Assembly: GCF_002027705.1 (NCBI RefSeq) | Contig: NZ_MBTG01000056.1 | Location: forward strand, 1 to 64,000 | DNA: 64,000 nt | From: Paenibacillus ferrarius | GTDB taxonomy: Bacteria; Bacillota; Bacilli; Paenibacillales; NBRC-103111 | Direction of reading: 5' to 3' | Part shown: in pieces, positions 44,045-52,754 of the stretch | Layout of the letters: each line of letters opens with the position of its first letter | Numbering within the stretch: position 1 is the stretch's first letter | Translations under genes and position numbers: made by a program | The notes under the pieces: model-generated | Seen by the model: the letters and a program-made list of their open reading frames with translations, nothing else | The model's database searches: none | What the model was told of the DNA's origin: nothing

Positions 44045-45886
44045 ATGCACGCAAGAGACAAGATTCGCAATATTGCTATCATCGCGCACGTTGACCACGG
44101 CAAAACAACACTCGTAGATAAATTGCTTCAACAATCCGGAACATTCCGCGATAACGAGGCTATTCAAGAAAGAGCAATGGATTCCAACGATCTAGAGAGA
44201 GAACGCGGTATTACCATCCTTGCAAAAAATACGGCGATTAACTATAAAGATTACTTGATTAACATTGTAGATACACCTGGACATGCTGACTTCGGCGGAG
44301 AAGTTGAACGTATCATGAAAATGGTAGACGGCGTATTGTTGGTTGTTGATGCTTTCGAAGGCACAATGCCACAAACGAAGTTCGTTCTGCGTAAAGCATT
44401 GGAAAGCAACCTTTCTCCAGTTGTTGTTGTTAACAAAATTGACCGTCCAAACGCACGCCCTCAAGAAGTTGTGGATGAAGTTCTTGACTTGTTCATTGAA
44501 CTTGGTGCAACGGATGAGCAGCTTGATTTCCACGTTGTATATGCTTCCGCTCTTCAAGGTACGTCCAGCTTGGATGCAGAGAAGCAAGATGCTAACATGG
44601 AAGCTATTTATGAAACAATTGTTAGCCACATTCCGGCTCCTACAGAGGATGTTGAACAACCGCTTCAGTTCCTTGTTACATTGATGGATTACAATGAATA
44701 CCTGGGTCGTATCGGTGTTGGCCGTGTGAACCGTGGTAAAATTCGTCAAGGGCAAACTGTTGCGGTTATGACGCGTGAAGGCGGACAAAAACAAGCTAGA
44801 ATCGAGAAATTATTCGGTTTCACAGGCTTGAAACGGATTGAAATTGAAGAAGCAGCTGCAGGGGATATCATTGCGATTGCAGGGATCAAAGATATCAATA
44901 TTGGTGAAACGGTCGCAGATCCTGCGAATCCGGAAGCATTGCCTGTCTTGAAAATTGATGAGCCTACGCTTCAAATGACCTTTATCGTAAATAACTCACC
45001 GTTCGCAGGACGTGAAGGGAAATGGGTAACTTCCCGTAAAATCCGCGAGCGTCTATACAAAGAGCTTGAAACTGATGTTAGTTTGCGCGTTGAAGATACA
45101 GACAGCCCGGATGCGTTTGTCGTATCAGGCCGCGGCGAGCTTCACTTAGGTATTTTGATTGAAAACATGCGTCGTGAAGGTTTTGAATTGCAAGTTTCCA
45201 AACCAGAAGTTATCATCCGTCAAATTGACGGACAAAAAATGGAGCCAATCGAGCGTTTAATCATCGACGTTCCAGAAGACAGCATGGGTTCCGTTATGGA
45301 GAGCTTAGGTTCCCGCAAAGCGGAAATGGTTAACATGATCAACAACGGCAGCGGCAACGTTCGTCTTGAGTTCTTAATCCCAGCTCGTGGATTGATCGGT
45401 TACAGAACGAACTTCTTAACACTTACACGCGGTTATGGGATTATGAACCATGCTTTTGACAGCTATGGTCCTTACCAAGGCGCTGGTGTAGGCGGACGTC
45501 ATGAAGGAGTTCTGGTTTCCAGTGAGTCCGGCGTATCGACACTTTACGGAATTCTTTCTGTAGAAGATCGCGGAATCTTGTTCGTACATCCACAAACAGA
45601 AGTTTACGAAGGAATGGTTGTTGGCGAGCATACGCGTGACAATGATATCATCGTTAACATCTGTAAGGAAAAAGCGGTAAACAATATCCGTTCTGCGAAC
45701 AAAGAAGAAACGGTCAAAATGAAAACTCCTCGTATGTACTCTTTGGAGCAAGCGCTTGAGTATTTGAATGATGATGAGTATTGTGAAATCACACCAAAAT
45801 CTGTTCGTATCCGTAAAAAGATTTTGAACAAAAGCGAGCGCGAGCGTGCAGAAAAGCACCGCAAAACTGCGGAAGCAAACGTATAG
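44045..45886 (+). CDS. typA: GTPase TypA/BipA
   Basis: A 613-residue ribosome-associated translational GTPase needed for stress adaptation and large subunit assembly. The G1 motif is AHVDHGKTTLVD, G3 is DTPGHAD and G4 is NKID. The RGELHLGILIENMRREG stretch is that of the elongation factor G-like domains. The C-terminal domain includes GLIGYRTNFLTLTRG. The ATG at 44045 is chosen because GAGAGGG lies 10 bases upstream. A TTG at 44036 would be too near. Codon usage is strongly biased toward preferred codons, fitting high expression. Confidence 0.97.
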   Translation: MHARDKIRNIAIIAHVDHGKTTLVDKLLQQSGTFRDNEAIQERAMDSNDLERERGITILAKNTAINYKDYLINIVDTPGHADFGGEVERIMKMVDGVLLVVDAFEGTMPQTKFVLRKALESNLSPVVVVNKIDRPNARPQEVVDEVLDLFIELGATDEQLDFHVVYASALQGTSSLDAEKQDANMEAIYETIVSHIPAPTEDVEQPLQFLVTLMDYNEYLGRIGVGRVNRGKIRQGQTVAVMTREGGQKQARIEKLFGFTGLKRIEIEEAAAGDIIAIAGIKDINIGETVADPANPEALPVLKIDEPTLQMTFIVNNSPFAGREGKWVTSRKIRERLYKELETDVSLRVEDTDSPDAFVVSGRGELHLGILIENMRREGFELQVSKPEVIIRQIDGQKMEPIERLIIDVPEDSMGSVMESLGSRKAEMVNMINNGSGNVRLEFLIPARGLIGYRTNFLTLTRGYGIMNHAFDSYGPYQGAGVGGRHEGVLVSSESGVSTLYGILSVEDRGILFVHPQTEVYEGMVVGEHTRDNDIIVNICKEKAVNNIRSANKEETVKMKTPRMYSLEQALEYLNDDEYCEITPKSVRIRKKILNKSERERAEKHRKTAEANV

Positions 45887-45904
45887 TTCACAAAGTGTTC
45901 TTAA

Positions 45905-45949
45905 TAGGGGGAATGTCAGCCTTTGGGCTGCGTTTCCCTTTATTTTTTT
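45905..45949 (+). terminator. Terminator after typA
   Basis: A stem GGGGGAA...TTTCCCTT with the inner part GCC...GGC is followed by TATTTTTTT. Confidence 0.8.
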
Positions 45950-46011
45950 GGGCGTATGAGCGATAATGATGTAGACTTTATTTTTTGGAAATGGAATGGA
46001 GTGTATGTTGG

Positions 46012-46296
46012 ATGACTGCCTTGAATGAATGGTTTGGTAATCACATTTACATCACGTATCTATTAATCTTTATATTTATGTCTTATGTGTATAACAAGGT
46101 TTTCCGTACGCGCAAGCTCCCGGTTCTCAAAACAGCTCTCATCTATGTTTTGATGGCGCTTGGATCTGTGATGCTGCTAGGATTTCAACTGGTCGGCCTG
46201 CCGATTGTGCTTTGTTTGACGGTAGCGATTTCATTGATGTTTCTTGTGCGAATTCGTTACTTTATTGAGAAAAGAAGCGGGAATCGACCTACCTAA
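46012..46296 (+). CDS. ylaH: YlaH-like membrane protein
   Basis: A 94-residue protein with three membrane segments (YITYLLIFIFMSYVYNKVF, LIYVLMALGSVMLLGF, LVGLPIVLCLTVAISLMFLV). In B. subtilis ylaH follows typA (ylaG), as here, and the YlaH family has this size. Role unknown. The ATG at 46012 is chosen from GGAGTG eight bases upstream. A longer frame begins at 45985. Confidence 0.78.
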   Translation: MTALNEWFGNHIYITYLLIFIFMSYVYNKVFRTRKLPVLKTALIYVLMALGSVMLLGFQLVGLPIVLCLTVAISLMFLVRIRYFIEKRSGNRPT

Positions 46297-46330
46297 ACGA
46301 ACTTTTCTCTAAGGGAAGACGGGGGTACTA

Positions 46331-46768
46331 ATGACGCGATACTGGTTAACGCCTATTCTAGGCTATTCACCTCTGATTCTAGGATCTGAGCGAATTCATT
46401 GCACGCCGCTTGCCGACTTGGAAGCTTTTCGCCTTATCGCAAGCAGGAAGCATCCACGATTGCTGCCTATGTTCAAGGCGGGTCTGCTGCTTAGTGATGA
46501 TGAAGACGTATGTGGTTCAGAGCTCGTAGAATTGGATTTATCGGAGTTAGAGGACATTGTATTTAATGGAGATCCTTACCATCTCTCCCATTGCGCAGAG
46601 GCTTTTCTGGACTGTCTCCTTACGCGTCAGGAAACGTGGGAACTGGTTTCATCCATTTCGGATATCGATTGGGACGACCAAGACCACGATGTCCAGTGGA
46701 AACAACAATGGTTGCGCTGGATAGAAGCTGGCTGCGACGTTATTATTCTCAGAGAGGATGGATATTAA
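46331..46768 (+). CDS. Hypothetical cytoplasmic protein
   Basis: A 145-residue acidic protein. A hydrophobic-start helix (MTRYWLTPILGYSPLIL) is followed by a mainly acidic middle (DDEDVCGSELVELDLSELED) and a C-terminal tryptophan-rich part. No known motif is recognised. AAGGGAAG and CGGGGG lie upstream of the ATG. It ends one base before the start of the next gene. I would call it a lineage-specific gene of the typA neighbourhood. Confidence 0.65.
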   Translation: MTRYWLTPILGYSPLILGSERIHCTPLADLEAFRLIASRKHPRLLPMFKAGLLLSDDEDVCGSELVELDLSELEDIVFNGDPYHLSHCAEAFLDCLLTRQETWELVSSISDIDWDDQDHDVQWKQQWLRWIEAGCDVIILREDGY

Positions 46769-46769
46769 T

Positions 46770-47051
46770 TTGAATCTCCAGGATACTTTTTTCAATTGGC
46801 TCCAAATGCATATTGTTCATCAAGCAAGGCCGGACGATGAAGCCGCCAAAGAGACATTGGACTTTTTTGCGCTTATTTTGCGTGAAGATCATGGTGTTCA
46901 GCATCTCGAGCTTGTGAATGAAACCGACCGTCAGAAGATTCACATTGCCTACGAGAAAGACGGCATTTCCAGCAAACAAAGCTTTGACCGGGAATCCGCG
47001 GAGAAGCTGTTGGATGATATTAATTCCAATCCGATTTACAATAATCAATAA
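46770..47051 (+). CDS. Hypothetical small protein, coupled to the previous gene
   Basis: A 93-residue soluble protein (about residues 1-60 helical, then Lys/Asp-rich). No family recognised. The TTG at 46770 is chosen, since GAGAGG lies 12 bases upstream. An ATG at 46758 lies directly next to that site and inside the preceding gene. Codon use resembles the neighbours, so it is likely a real gene. Confidence 0.55.
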   Translation: MNLQDTFFNWLQMHIVHQARPDDEAAKETLDFFALILREDHGVQHLELVNETDRQKIHIAYEKDGISSKQSFDRESAEKLLDDINSNPIYNNQ

Positions 47052-47102
47052 GGACAATTTGTTCATAACTTTTTGAATCAGACGTACAATAAGGTATATC
47101 TG

Positions 47103-47137
47103 GGTTAAAAAGGAGTGTTCACATGCGCCGAAAATAG
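47103..47137 (+). other. Tiny four-codon frame with strong ribosome binding site
   Basis: AAAAAGGAGTG is followed by the ATG at 47123 and the codons for MRRK, then a stop at 47135-47137. Possibly a leader peptide or a broken gene start. No longer frame continues. Confidence 0.35.
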
Positions 47138-47227
47138 ATACATATGGGTGGAACGCTTGCCACCGGCTATGCTATACTGTAAGTGTAAGGATCGTTTTCA
47201 ACCACCTTAGTAGGAGGCGCAGACGAT

Positions 47228-47371
47228 ATGGCTGAACACATCCCAGCTTTGCCGGAGCAAATGATTGAGCGCGCCCACATGATGATTAAACCTGAATATG
47301 AGAAAACTTGCACGAGCCGCGTAATGGTAAACATGCCCGGCCAAGTTTTTGTTGCGATAAAAAAAGCCTAG
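47228..47371 (+). CDS. Hypothetical 47-residue protein
   Basis: A small protein (MAEHIPALPEQ at the start, MVNMPGQVFVAIKK at the end). The strong site AGGAGGCG lies 9 bases before the ATG. It ends inside a terminator hairpin. No domain is recognised. The good ribosome binding site and the conserved-looking C-terminus make it a likely gene. The hairpin at 47361-47400 is also the terminator of the opposing gene. Confidence 0.6.
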   Translation: MAEHIPALPEQMIERAHMMIKPEYEKTCTSRVMVNMPGQVFVAIKKA

Positions 47372-47400
47372 ATCTGCGCTCATGCAGTCAGGCTTTTTGT
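47359..47400. terminator. Bidirectional terminator
   Basis: AAAAAGCCT (47361-47369) and AGGCTTTTT (47390-47398) form the stem with flanking A and T runs, so it can end transcripts from both sides. Confidence 0.8.
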
Positions 47401-47414
47401 TATCTTACCGCGAA

Positions 47415-47960
47415 TTACGGGTTAGGATTTCCTGCTGGATTCGCGTCATTGGGTCCTTGATTATTCGATGGATTGCGAATATCACGAGGCAGCTGTGGCA
47501 TCACACGGCCCATGATATCAGCCATTTGTTCAGCAAACCCGGTAATCGGCCTGCCAGCTTGGATGTTGTCCCGGATGTTGCGCAGCCGTTGATCCAAATC
47601 CATATCGGCTGTTACGATTGCATTCACGCCGTAAGGATCTTTCTTGAGCGCCTCGGCTACGGAGTATTTGACCGTACCGACTTTGGCTCGATCCAGTTCC
47701 TTATTAATGTTAATGCCAACGACAGCGGTATTGCCGAAGACAACGCAATGTGCGCTCTCAACCTGCGGGATGCTGGTGGCTAACTGCTCCAACCGCTGTG
47801 CAACAGCTTTTGAATCTTTTATCTCGAGCTTTTGCGGGGCAATTTGTTGAACTTTAACTTGTTTTTGATTTGTATCTTGAGAGGGGGCACCACTTTTCGG
47901 CGCTTGACTACATCCAGCCGCGAGGGCCAGTACCAACGAACATACGTACAATAGTCTCAC
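47415..47960 (-). CDS. ylaJ: YhcN/YlaJ-family sporulation lipoprotein
   Basis: A 181-residue lipoprotein. The signal sequence ends at the lipobox LAAGC, so the mature protein is acylated at Cys. The YhcN/YlaJ domain includes VESAHCVVFGNTAVVGI. The last part is a Pro/Asn-rich linker. Spore germination or sporulation lipoproteins of this family are located in the spore inner membrane. The GTG at 47960 follows AAAGGAT. A TTG 21 bases upstream is a second option. The gene stands in front of the PIN-PhoH gene, in opposite orientation. Confidence 0.88.
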   Translation of the reverse strand: MRLLYVCSLVLALAAGCSQAPKSGAPSQDTNQKQVKVQQIAPQKLEIKDSKAVAQRLEQLATSIPQVESAHCVVFGNTAVVGININKELDRAKVGTVKYSVAEALKKDPYGVNAIVTADMDLDQRLRNIRDNIQAGRPITGFAEQMADIMGRVMPQLPRDIRNPSNNQGPNDANPAGNPNP

Positions 47961-48073
47961 TAGAATCGATCCTTTCCTCAAATCTCGCGTTTAGTTTGTC
48001 CTGCACAGCTAGGTTGTATGTATCATCAAATATAACCAATGATCTAACGCCAAATCTGGGAGGGGACACACCA

Positions 48074-49405
48074 ATGAAAAAAATTTACGTGTTAGATACC
48101 AATGTACTGCTTCAGGACCCTAATGCTTTATTCGCATTCGAAGATAATGAAGTAGTCATACCCGCCGTGGTGTTGGAGGAAATCGATTCGAAGAAACGAA
48201 ATGCGGAAGAAATTGGCCGTAATGCAAGGCATGTCTCTAGATTGCTGGATGGCCTCAGAACCAAAGGCAACTTATCGGACGGTATTACACTAGAGCATGG
48301 CGGCAGCATTAAAGTGGAGCTCAATCATCGCAGCTTTGCGAAGCTGCAAGATACTTTTGCTGAATTAACGAACGATAACCGAATTCTAGCGGTCGCGCTC
48401 AATTATCATTTGGAAGAGCAGGAGAATGAACTTCCGAGACCGGTCGTGATCGTAAGTAAAGATACATTAGTTCGTATTAAGGCAGATGTGCTAGGTATCC
48501 CTGCCCAAGATTATTTAACGGATCGTATCGTCGCACAAACGGATATGTATACGGGATATATCACCCTTTTTGTTCATCCTTCGGTGATTGATGAATTTTA
48601 TTCGTACCGCTTCTTGACGGTGACCTCTCTTAATCTCAACTATATGCTGCATCCGAATGAGTTTGTCATCTTGCGGGATGAGCTTGGGTCTTCCAAATCA
48701 GCCTTGCTGAAAGTGACGACAGACGCCAAAAAACTGGAACCGCTCTTTATGAGCAATGATCCCATCTGGGGAATTGCCGCGCGGAATGCGCAGCAACGCA
48801 TGGCTCTTGAGCTCCTGCTCAATGACGATATCCCGCTCGTCACCCTGACTGGGAAAGCGGGTACAGGCAAGACCCTGCTGACGTTGGCTGCTGGACTTAT
48901 GAAGATTGAGGATGACCGCAAATACAAGAAGTTGTTAATTGCTCGGCCAGTTGTGCCAATGGGCAAAGATATTGGTTATCTGCCTGGTGAAAAAGATGAA
49001 AAGCTGCGTCCGTGGATGCAGCCGATCTATGATAATCTGGAATATTTGTTTGACACAAAAAAACCTGGAGACATTGAAAAAATACTCGCCGGACTCGGCA
49101 GTATTCAAGTAGAAGCACTTACGTACATTCGTGGACGTTCCATTCCCGGACAATTCATCATTATCGATGAAGCTCAGAACTTATCGAAGCATGAAGTGAA
49201 AACAATCGTTTCTCGTGTAGGAGAAGGTAGTAAAATCGTTCTGCTCGGCGACCCGGACCAAATTGATCATCCTTATCTGGATGCCTCCAGCAATGGTCTG
49301 ACTTATGTGGTCGAAAGGTTCAAACAAGAAGGAATCAGCGGACATATTACGCTTGAGCGCGGTGAGCGTTCGCATTTGGCTCAGCTTGCGGCAGATTTGC
49401 TCTAA
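48074..49405 (+). CDS. ylaK: PIN-PhoH ATPase (YlaK type)
   Basis: A 443-residue protein. An N-terminal PIN nuclease-like domain (IYVLDTNVLLQDP, with Asp and further acidic residues at DSKKRNAEEIG) is followed by a PhoH ATPase domain with Walker A GKAGTGKTLL near residue 262 and Walker B IIIDEAQNLS. PIN-PhoH fusions are predicted RNA helicase and RNase machines. It is related to the YbeZ-like protein at 3986 only in the ATPase domain. The ATG at 48074 follows GGGAGGGG. Confidence 0.94.
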   Translation: MKKIYVLDTNVLLQDPNALFAFEDNEVVIPAVVLEEIDSKKRNAEEIGRNARHVSRLLDGLRTKGNLSDGITLEHGGSIKVELNHRSFAKLQDTFAELTNDNRILAVALNYHLEEQENELPRPVVIVSKDTLVRIKADVLGIPAQDYLTDRIVAQTDMYTGYITLFVHPSVIDEFYSYRFLTVTSLNLNYMLHPNEFVILRDELGSSKSALLKVTTDAKKLEPLFMSNDPIWGIAARNAQQRMALELLLNDDIPLVTLTGKAGTGKTLLTLAAGLMKIEDDRKYKKLLIARPVVPMGKDIGYLPGEKDEKLRPWMQPIYDNLEYLFDTKKPGDIEKILAGLGSIQVEALTYIRGRSIPGQFIIIDEAQNLSKHEVKTIVSRVGEGSKIVLLGDPDQIDHPYLDASSNGLTYVVERFKQEGISGHITLERGERSHLAQLAADLL

Positions 49406-49426
49406 AACATGCAAAAGCTTCATCCG

Positions 49427-49905
49427 AGCCCGCTCTGAGCCTGCCGAAAAGGTCGGCTCAGCAGGGAAGAAGCATCGAACCCGCCCCGAGCCTGCCAAAA
49501 AGGCAGTCTCTCAGCTCAGGAAGAAGGCTGCCAGCCAGCAAAAGTAAGCTGAGCCAGCCCAAAAGACCGGCTCAGCAGGTGAAAAGCATCGAACCCGCCC
49601 CGAGCCAGCCCCAAAGGCAGTCTCAACCCCGGAAAATGGCTGCCAGCCAGCATAATTAAGCTGAGCCGGCCAAAAAGACCGGCTCAGCAGGTGAAAAGCA
49701 TCGAACCCGCCCCGGGCCTGCCAAAAAGGCAGTCTCAACCCCGGAAAAAGGCTGCCAACCAGCAAAAGTAAGCTGAGCCCGCCCAAAAGGCCGGCTCAGC
49801 AGAGAAAAAGCATCGAACCCGCTCCAAAAGGCAGTCTCAGCCTCGGAAGAGGCTGCCAGCCAGCAAAAGTAAGCTGAGCCAGCCCAAAAGGCCGGCTCAA
49901 CCTAA
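49427..49905. repeat. Imperfect 112-bp tandem repeats, about four copies
   Basis: AGCATCGAACCC recurs at about 49471, 49585, 49697 and 49809 (spacing 114, 112, 112). AGCTGAGCC recurs at about 49547, 49659, 49771 and 49872 (spacing 112, 112, 101). The last unit has lost about 11 bases. Each unit holds a GAGCC...GGCTC palindrome around a short A-rich loop and a CTGCC...GGCAG palindrome, so several hairpins are possible. A 112-base period is not a multiple of three, so a single frame cannot run through them. It lies between the PIN-PhoH gene and a strong terminator. Confidence 0.85.
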
Positions 49906-49916
49906 AGAAAACCATA

Positions 49917-49966
49917 ACAAACAGGCGAATATTCATCATTGGATGGATATTCGCCTGTTTGTGTTT
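49917..49966. terminator. Long perfect bidirectional terminator
   Basis: ACAAACAGGCGAATAT and ATATTCGCCTGTTTGT form a perfect 16-bp stem with a 14-base loop. GTTTT follows. It closes the transcripts of both flanking groups. Confidence 0.85.
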
Positions 49967-49991
49967 TAGTGTTTGTATATTTCACACGATG

Positions 49992-50192
49992 CTAAGCAAG
50001 GATCTCAATACGGCTGCGATACGCTTTGGCGATGCCTTTCATCAGCTCTTCCAGCTGACGATCGACAACAAATACTTCGCGGTCTTGGTCATCCTTGTAC
50101 AGGGCAAGCAGATGCTCTTCGATCTGAAGAGCGGCTTGGTCAACTTCCGCTTGTGGACTGTCCGTTGTGAAGCGGAAGGATACGACTAATAG
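49992..50192 (-). CDS. Coding-like frame without a canonical start
   Basis: About 66 codons read as VVSFRFTTDSPQAEVDQ... to ...AYRSRIEILA and a TAG stop. Codon use and the helical amino acid pattern look real. However, the frame has an upstream TAA at 50195-50193 and no ATG, GTG or TTG near its beginning. It partly overlaps the end of the next gene, so a ribosome would have to shift by -1 just before its stop. It may be a separately started gene with an unusual start, a frameshifted part of the neighbour, or a remnant. I do not recognise a family. Confidence 0.4.
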   Translation of the reverse strand, partial: LLVVSFRFTTDSPQAEVDQAALQIEEHLLALYKDDQDREVFVVDRQLEELMKGIAKAYRSRIEILA

Positions 50193-50470
50193 TTATTTTC
50201 TAATGGGCTCGTAAACCCGTAATCACTGAAGAGATCCGTTAATTCGGCGTTACTTGGCAGCAGTCGCAGTGCCATGGAATCTGTTTGGATGTTCAATTCT
50301 GTCATAACCGCTAAGGCGGCTAACTTCTGTACTTCCTGGCTAACAATAAGCATTTCTTTGTCGCGGTCAAATACGTCAGCTTTGCCTGCAAGTGCTTTGT
50401 CAATCTGTGCAAACAATCCGGGGAGTTTATCATCCGGCAGGTCCATTAATAGACCGATTTTGGGTTCCAT
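50186..50470 (-). CDS. Hypothetical 94-residue protein
   Basis: A soluble protein, MEPKIGLLMDLPDDKLPG at the start. It is helical, with no clear motif. The site GTGAGGAA precedes the ATG at 50470. It lies directly before the coding-like frame at 49992-50192 and may form one unit with it. Confidence 0.55.
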   Translation of the reverse strand: MEPKIGLLMDLPDDKLPGLFAQIDKALAGKADVFDRDKEMLIVSQEVQKLAALAVMTELNIQTDSMALRLLPSNAELTDLFSDYGFTSPLENNY

Positions 50471-50506
50471 GGGTATTCCTCACTTTGGTTAGTAGTCCAT
50501 GCTAGT

Positions 50507-51601
50507 TTACAAGGATAATTTAAGTTTCACAACTGCGACGCCATTTTTGGTTTCGACGCTAACGACATCGAGGTAACTGACCATTTTTTTGGGGACGAAG
50601 CCAAGTTGAAATTCTTTGGTGAAATCCTCAATTGTTGTGTCAGGAAGCTGGAAGCCGTTGAATTCAAGCTTATCGACGACGAAACGGACTTCATTCATAT
50701 CTGGATTTTCTTTCAAAATAAACTTTCCTTCTAAGGACGCTTCGATTTGATCTTTTTTACCTTTGGCCATAATGTGCCCATCGGTAAAAGTGAAATTCAG
50801 ATCTTGCAGCAAGTTGTCTTTTTCGTGAATGTATGAATTGAAATCGGTGTCGCTGATGGTGATAACCGGATTTTTAATGGAGGACAGGTCCATGAATTTA
50901 TTTTCTTTGGTTACGTATTGTGGAAGCTCGCGGAAGGCTATAGCCAAGTTAGTTAGATATTCCCTGAATAAAGGAACACCTTCTTGTTTCCACTGCTCAT
51001 TTAAATTTTTAATCTGAGTTTGGATGACTTGTCCTTGCGCGCTGACGGCCAATTGTTTGTCCAACTCCGCTTGAAGGGTGACGAGACGTTCCCGCTGAAG
51101 AAGGAATTTCTCTTTGGTCGCCTGAAGCTCGGTTCGCGACGTTTCTAGTTCTGTTTTTAGGCTTTTTAACCTGTTGAACGAATCGGTGAAAGCCGATAGA
51201 GCGCGTTGATCATTCGTGATGATCATTTGCAGGTATTCAAACATGCGCAGTGCGTCTGAGAAGGATCTTACGCTGAACAGCAGCATCCAAATTGAATCCC
51301 GATCGCCTGTATAGTAAGCCCTCATCACTTTGCCGGCATGCTTCCTTGTACTGTCGACATGGTTAGTCTGCTTGACGATATCTTGTTCATTTTGCCCGAT
51401 TTGAACGACGATTTTGGCGTCCTGCTCATTTAATCGGCTAACCTCTTTGTCAATTTCAAAAATGGTAAGTCCTTTCTGTACGAGTTCTTTGGCTTCATCG
51501 GAAGCAGAACGCGGTTCTTCCGCTAAGACGGGATAGAAAGGCAGCGTGAATTGTGTGAATAAAAGCAAGGACAATAGTAAAAGTGCAAATTTATATTTCA
51601 T
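50507..51601 (-). CDS. Exported coiled-coil protein
   Basis: A 364-residue protein with a signal peptide (FALLLLSLLLFTQFTLPFYPVLAEE). A long coiled-coil follows (about residues 40-210), with Gln/Lys/Glu heptads resembling the N-terminal part of peptidoglycan hydrolase regulators such as PcsB/CwlO. The C-terminal half is mainly beta-like. No catalytic hydrolase domain is visible. Role unknown. It could act at the cell envelope. Confidence 0.75.
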   Translation of the reverse strand: MKYKFALLLLSLLLFTQFTLPFYPVLAEEPRSASDEAKELVQKGLTIFEIDKEVSRLNEQDAKIVVQIGQNEQDIVKQTNHVDSTRKHAGKVMRAYYTGDRDSIWMLLFSVRSFSDALRMFEYLQMIITNDQRALSAFTDSFNRLKSLKTELETSRTELQATKEKFLLQRERLVTLQAELDKQLAVSAQGQVIQTQIKNLNEQWKQEGVPLFREYLTNLAIAFRELPQYVTKENKFMDLSSIKNPVITISDTDFNSYIHEKDNLLQDLNFTFTDGHIMAKGKKDQIEASLEGKFILKENPDMNEVRFVVDKLEFNGFQLPDTTIEDFTKEFQLGFVPKKMVSYLDVVSVETKNGVAVVKLKLSL

Positions 51602-51651
51602 CGAACGAATTCTCCCCCTATGAACAGATTATCATATTTCTATTAAATGAA

Positions 51652-51692
51652 GCACAAAAAAATACTTACCTCTGGGGAAGAGGCAAGTATTG
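51652..51692 (-). terminator. Terminator of the lipoprotein gene
   Basis: On the minus strand AATACTTGCCTC pairs with GAGGTAAGTATT and is followed by a run of seven T (the A run 51656-51662 on the plus strand). Confidence 0.85.
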
Positions 51693-51701
51693 GGCTTACT
51701 T

Positions 51702-52667
51702 CTATTTCTTCGCTGGTGCAATAAGCTTAAGAATTTCGTTGAAATTTTTCGCGTTTTTAGGTACTTCTCTTGTCAGTGGGGAAGCTTGGTTGATAGCATC
51801 GTAGGTTTGATGAAGAAGAATGTGATTGTCCTGCGACTTGCCATCCGTAGTCAGTGAAAAGTTGATATCAACGGTTTGATCACGAATAAAACCTTTATCG
51901 TCAATAGCGACTACTAATTTACTTGGCGCTTTAAGCTGAATGCCGTTAAGTTGTGTTTTTTTGAAGTCTTCGGCTTGAGCGGCTGTCAGCAAACCGTTAT
52001 TTTGTAATGTGCCAATAAACTCAGGCAGCTTGGCTTGCAGTGCAGTATTGACCTCTTTTTCGTTTTTGCTGGTAAGCTCCACGCTAATGGATTTGGCGGA
52101 AGAGCCGTCTTTCAGCTTGACGGGATCTTTGGCTTCTTTGTACCATTTGGCGTCAATCCCGCTAAATACAAGATTGCCAAGCGTAGTAGACAACTGAGAC
52201 GTATTTTTCAAAGTATCCAAGGAAAGCGGGCTTTTGCCGGCTTGGCTCATTTGCTGCATATCAATGGCATAGAACTCATCAGCAGTCTTATTTAGTGCTG
52301 GCATATTAAAATACAATTTGTTATCTTTAATGAGAATTGGTATCTCAAAAGGCGACGTAGATCCCTTAGGCGTAATTTTTAAGTCCGTTTGGAATTGCAG
52401 CGGCTCCAGGTTGCTAATCCCTTTCCAATCGATCGTGCTCTCTTTGAACAAAGACAGCAGGCCATTCGTTAAAGGGTTGGAAGACTTCATCAGGCCATCG
52501 CTTATGGATAACGTGGTACCCCCTTCAAACGTATAAGAGGTCATTTCTTTTTGTTTGCTCAGAGATTGCTCCAAGGCTTCTTTAACTTTGGTGTTGTCAG
52601 TACAAGCTGTGAGCGATATGAGGCTGATCGCTGTTACTGCTGTTAAGGTGATCCACTTCTTTGACAT
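51702..52667 (-). CDS. Lipoprotein of unknown function
   Basis: A 321-residue protein. The signal ends at SLTAC, a clear lipobox. The mature part holds beta-strand regions with repeating Gln and Lys segments (YTFEGGTTLSISDG), resembling lipoproteins with a lipid-binding LolA/LppX-like fold, but I cannot assign it. The gene stands alone between two terminators. No ATPase or membrane partner is seen next to it. Confidence 0.72.
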   Translation of the reverse strand: MSKKWITLTAVTAISLISLTACTDNTKVKEALEQSLSKQKEMTSYTFEGGTTLSISDGLMKSSNPLTNGLLSLFKESTIDWKGISNLEPLQFQTDLKITPKGSTSPFEIPILIKDNKLYFNMPALNKTADEFYAIDMQQMSQAGKSPLSLDTLKNTSQLSTTLGNLVFSGIDAKWYKEAKDPVKLKDGSSAKSISVELTSKNEKEVNTALQAKLPEFIGTLQNNGLLTAAQAEDFKKTQLNGIQLKAPSKLVVAIDDKGFIRDQTVDINFSLTTDGKSQDNHILLHQTYDAINQASPLTREVPKNAKNFNEILKLIAPAKK

Positions 52668-52754
52668 GCTAATCTGTCTCTCCTTCCATAATCCTACTTT
52701 ATTATAATGGTTTCCTATAGGTTTGTCTGTAAGTAAACAATTGGAGGGCTCCTA

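Noticed and set aside
49305..49786. Open frames through the 112-bp repeats on both strands
   Set aside because: The period is not a multiple of three, so repeated units are read in different frames, and the encoded peptides are repetitive shadows.
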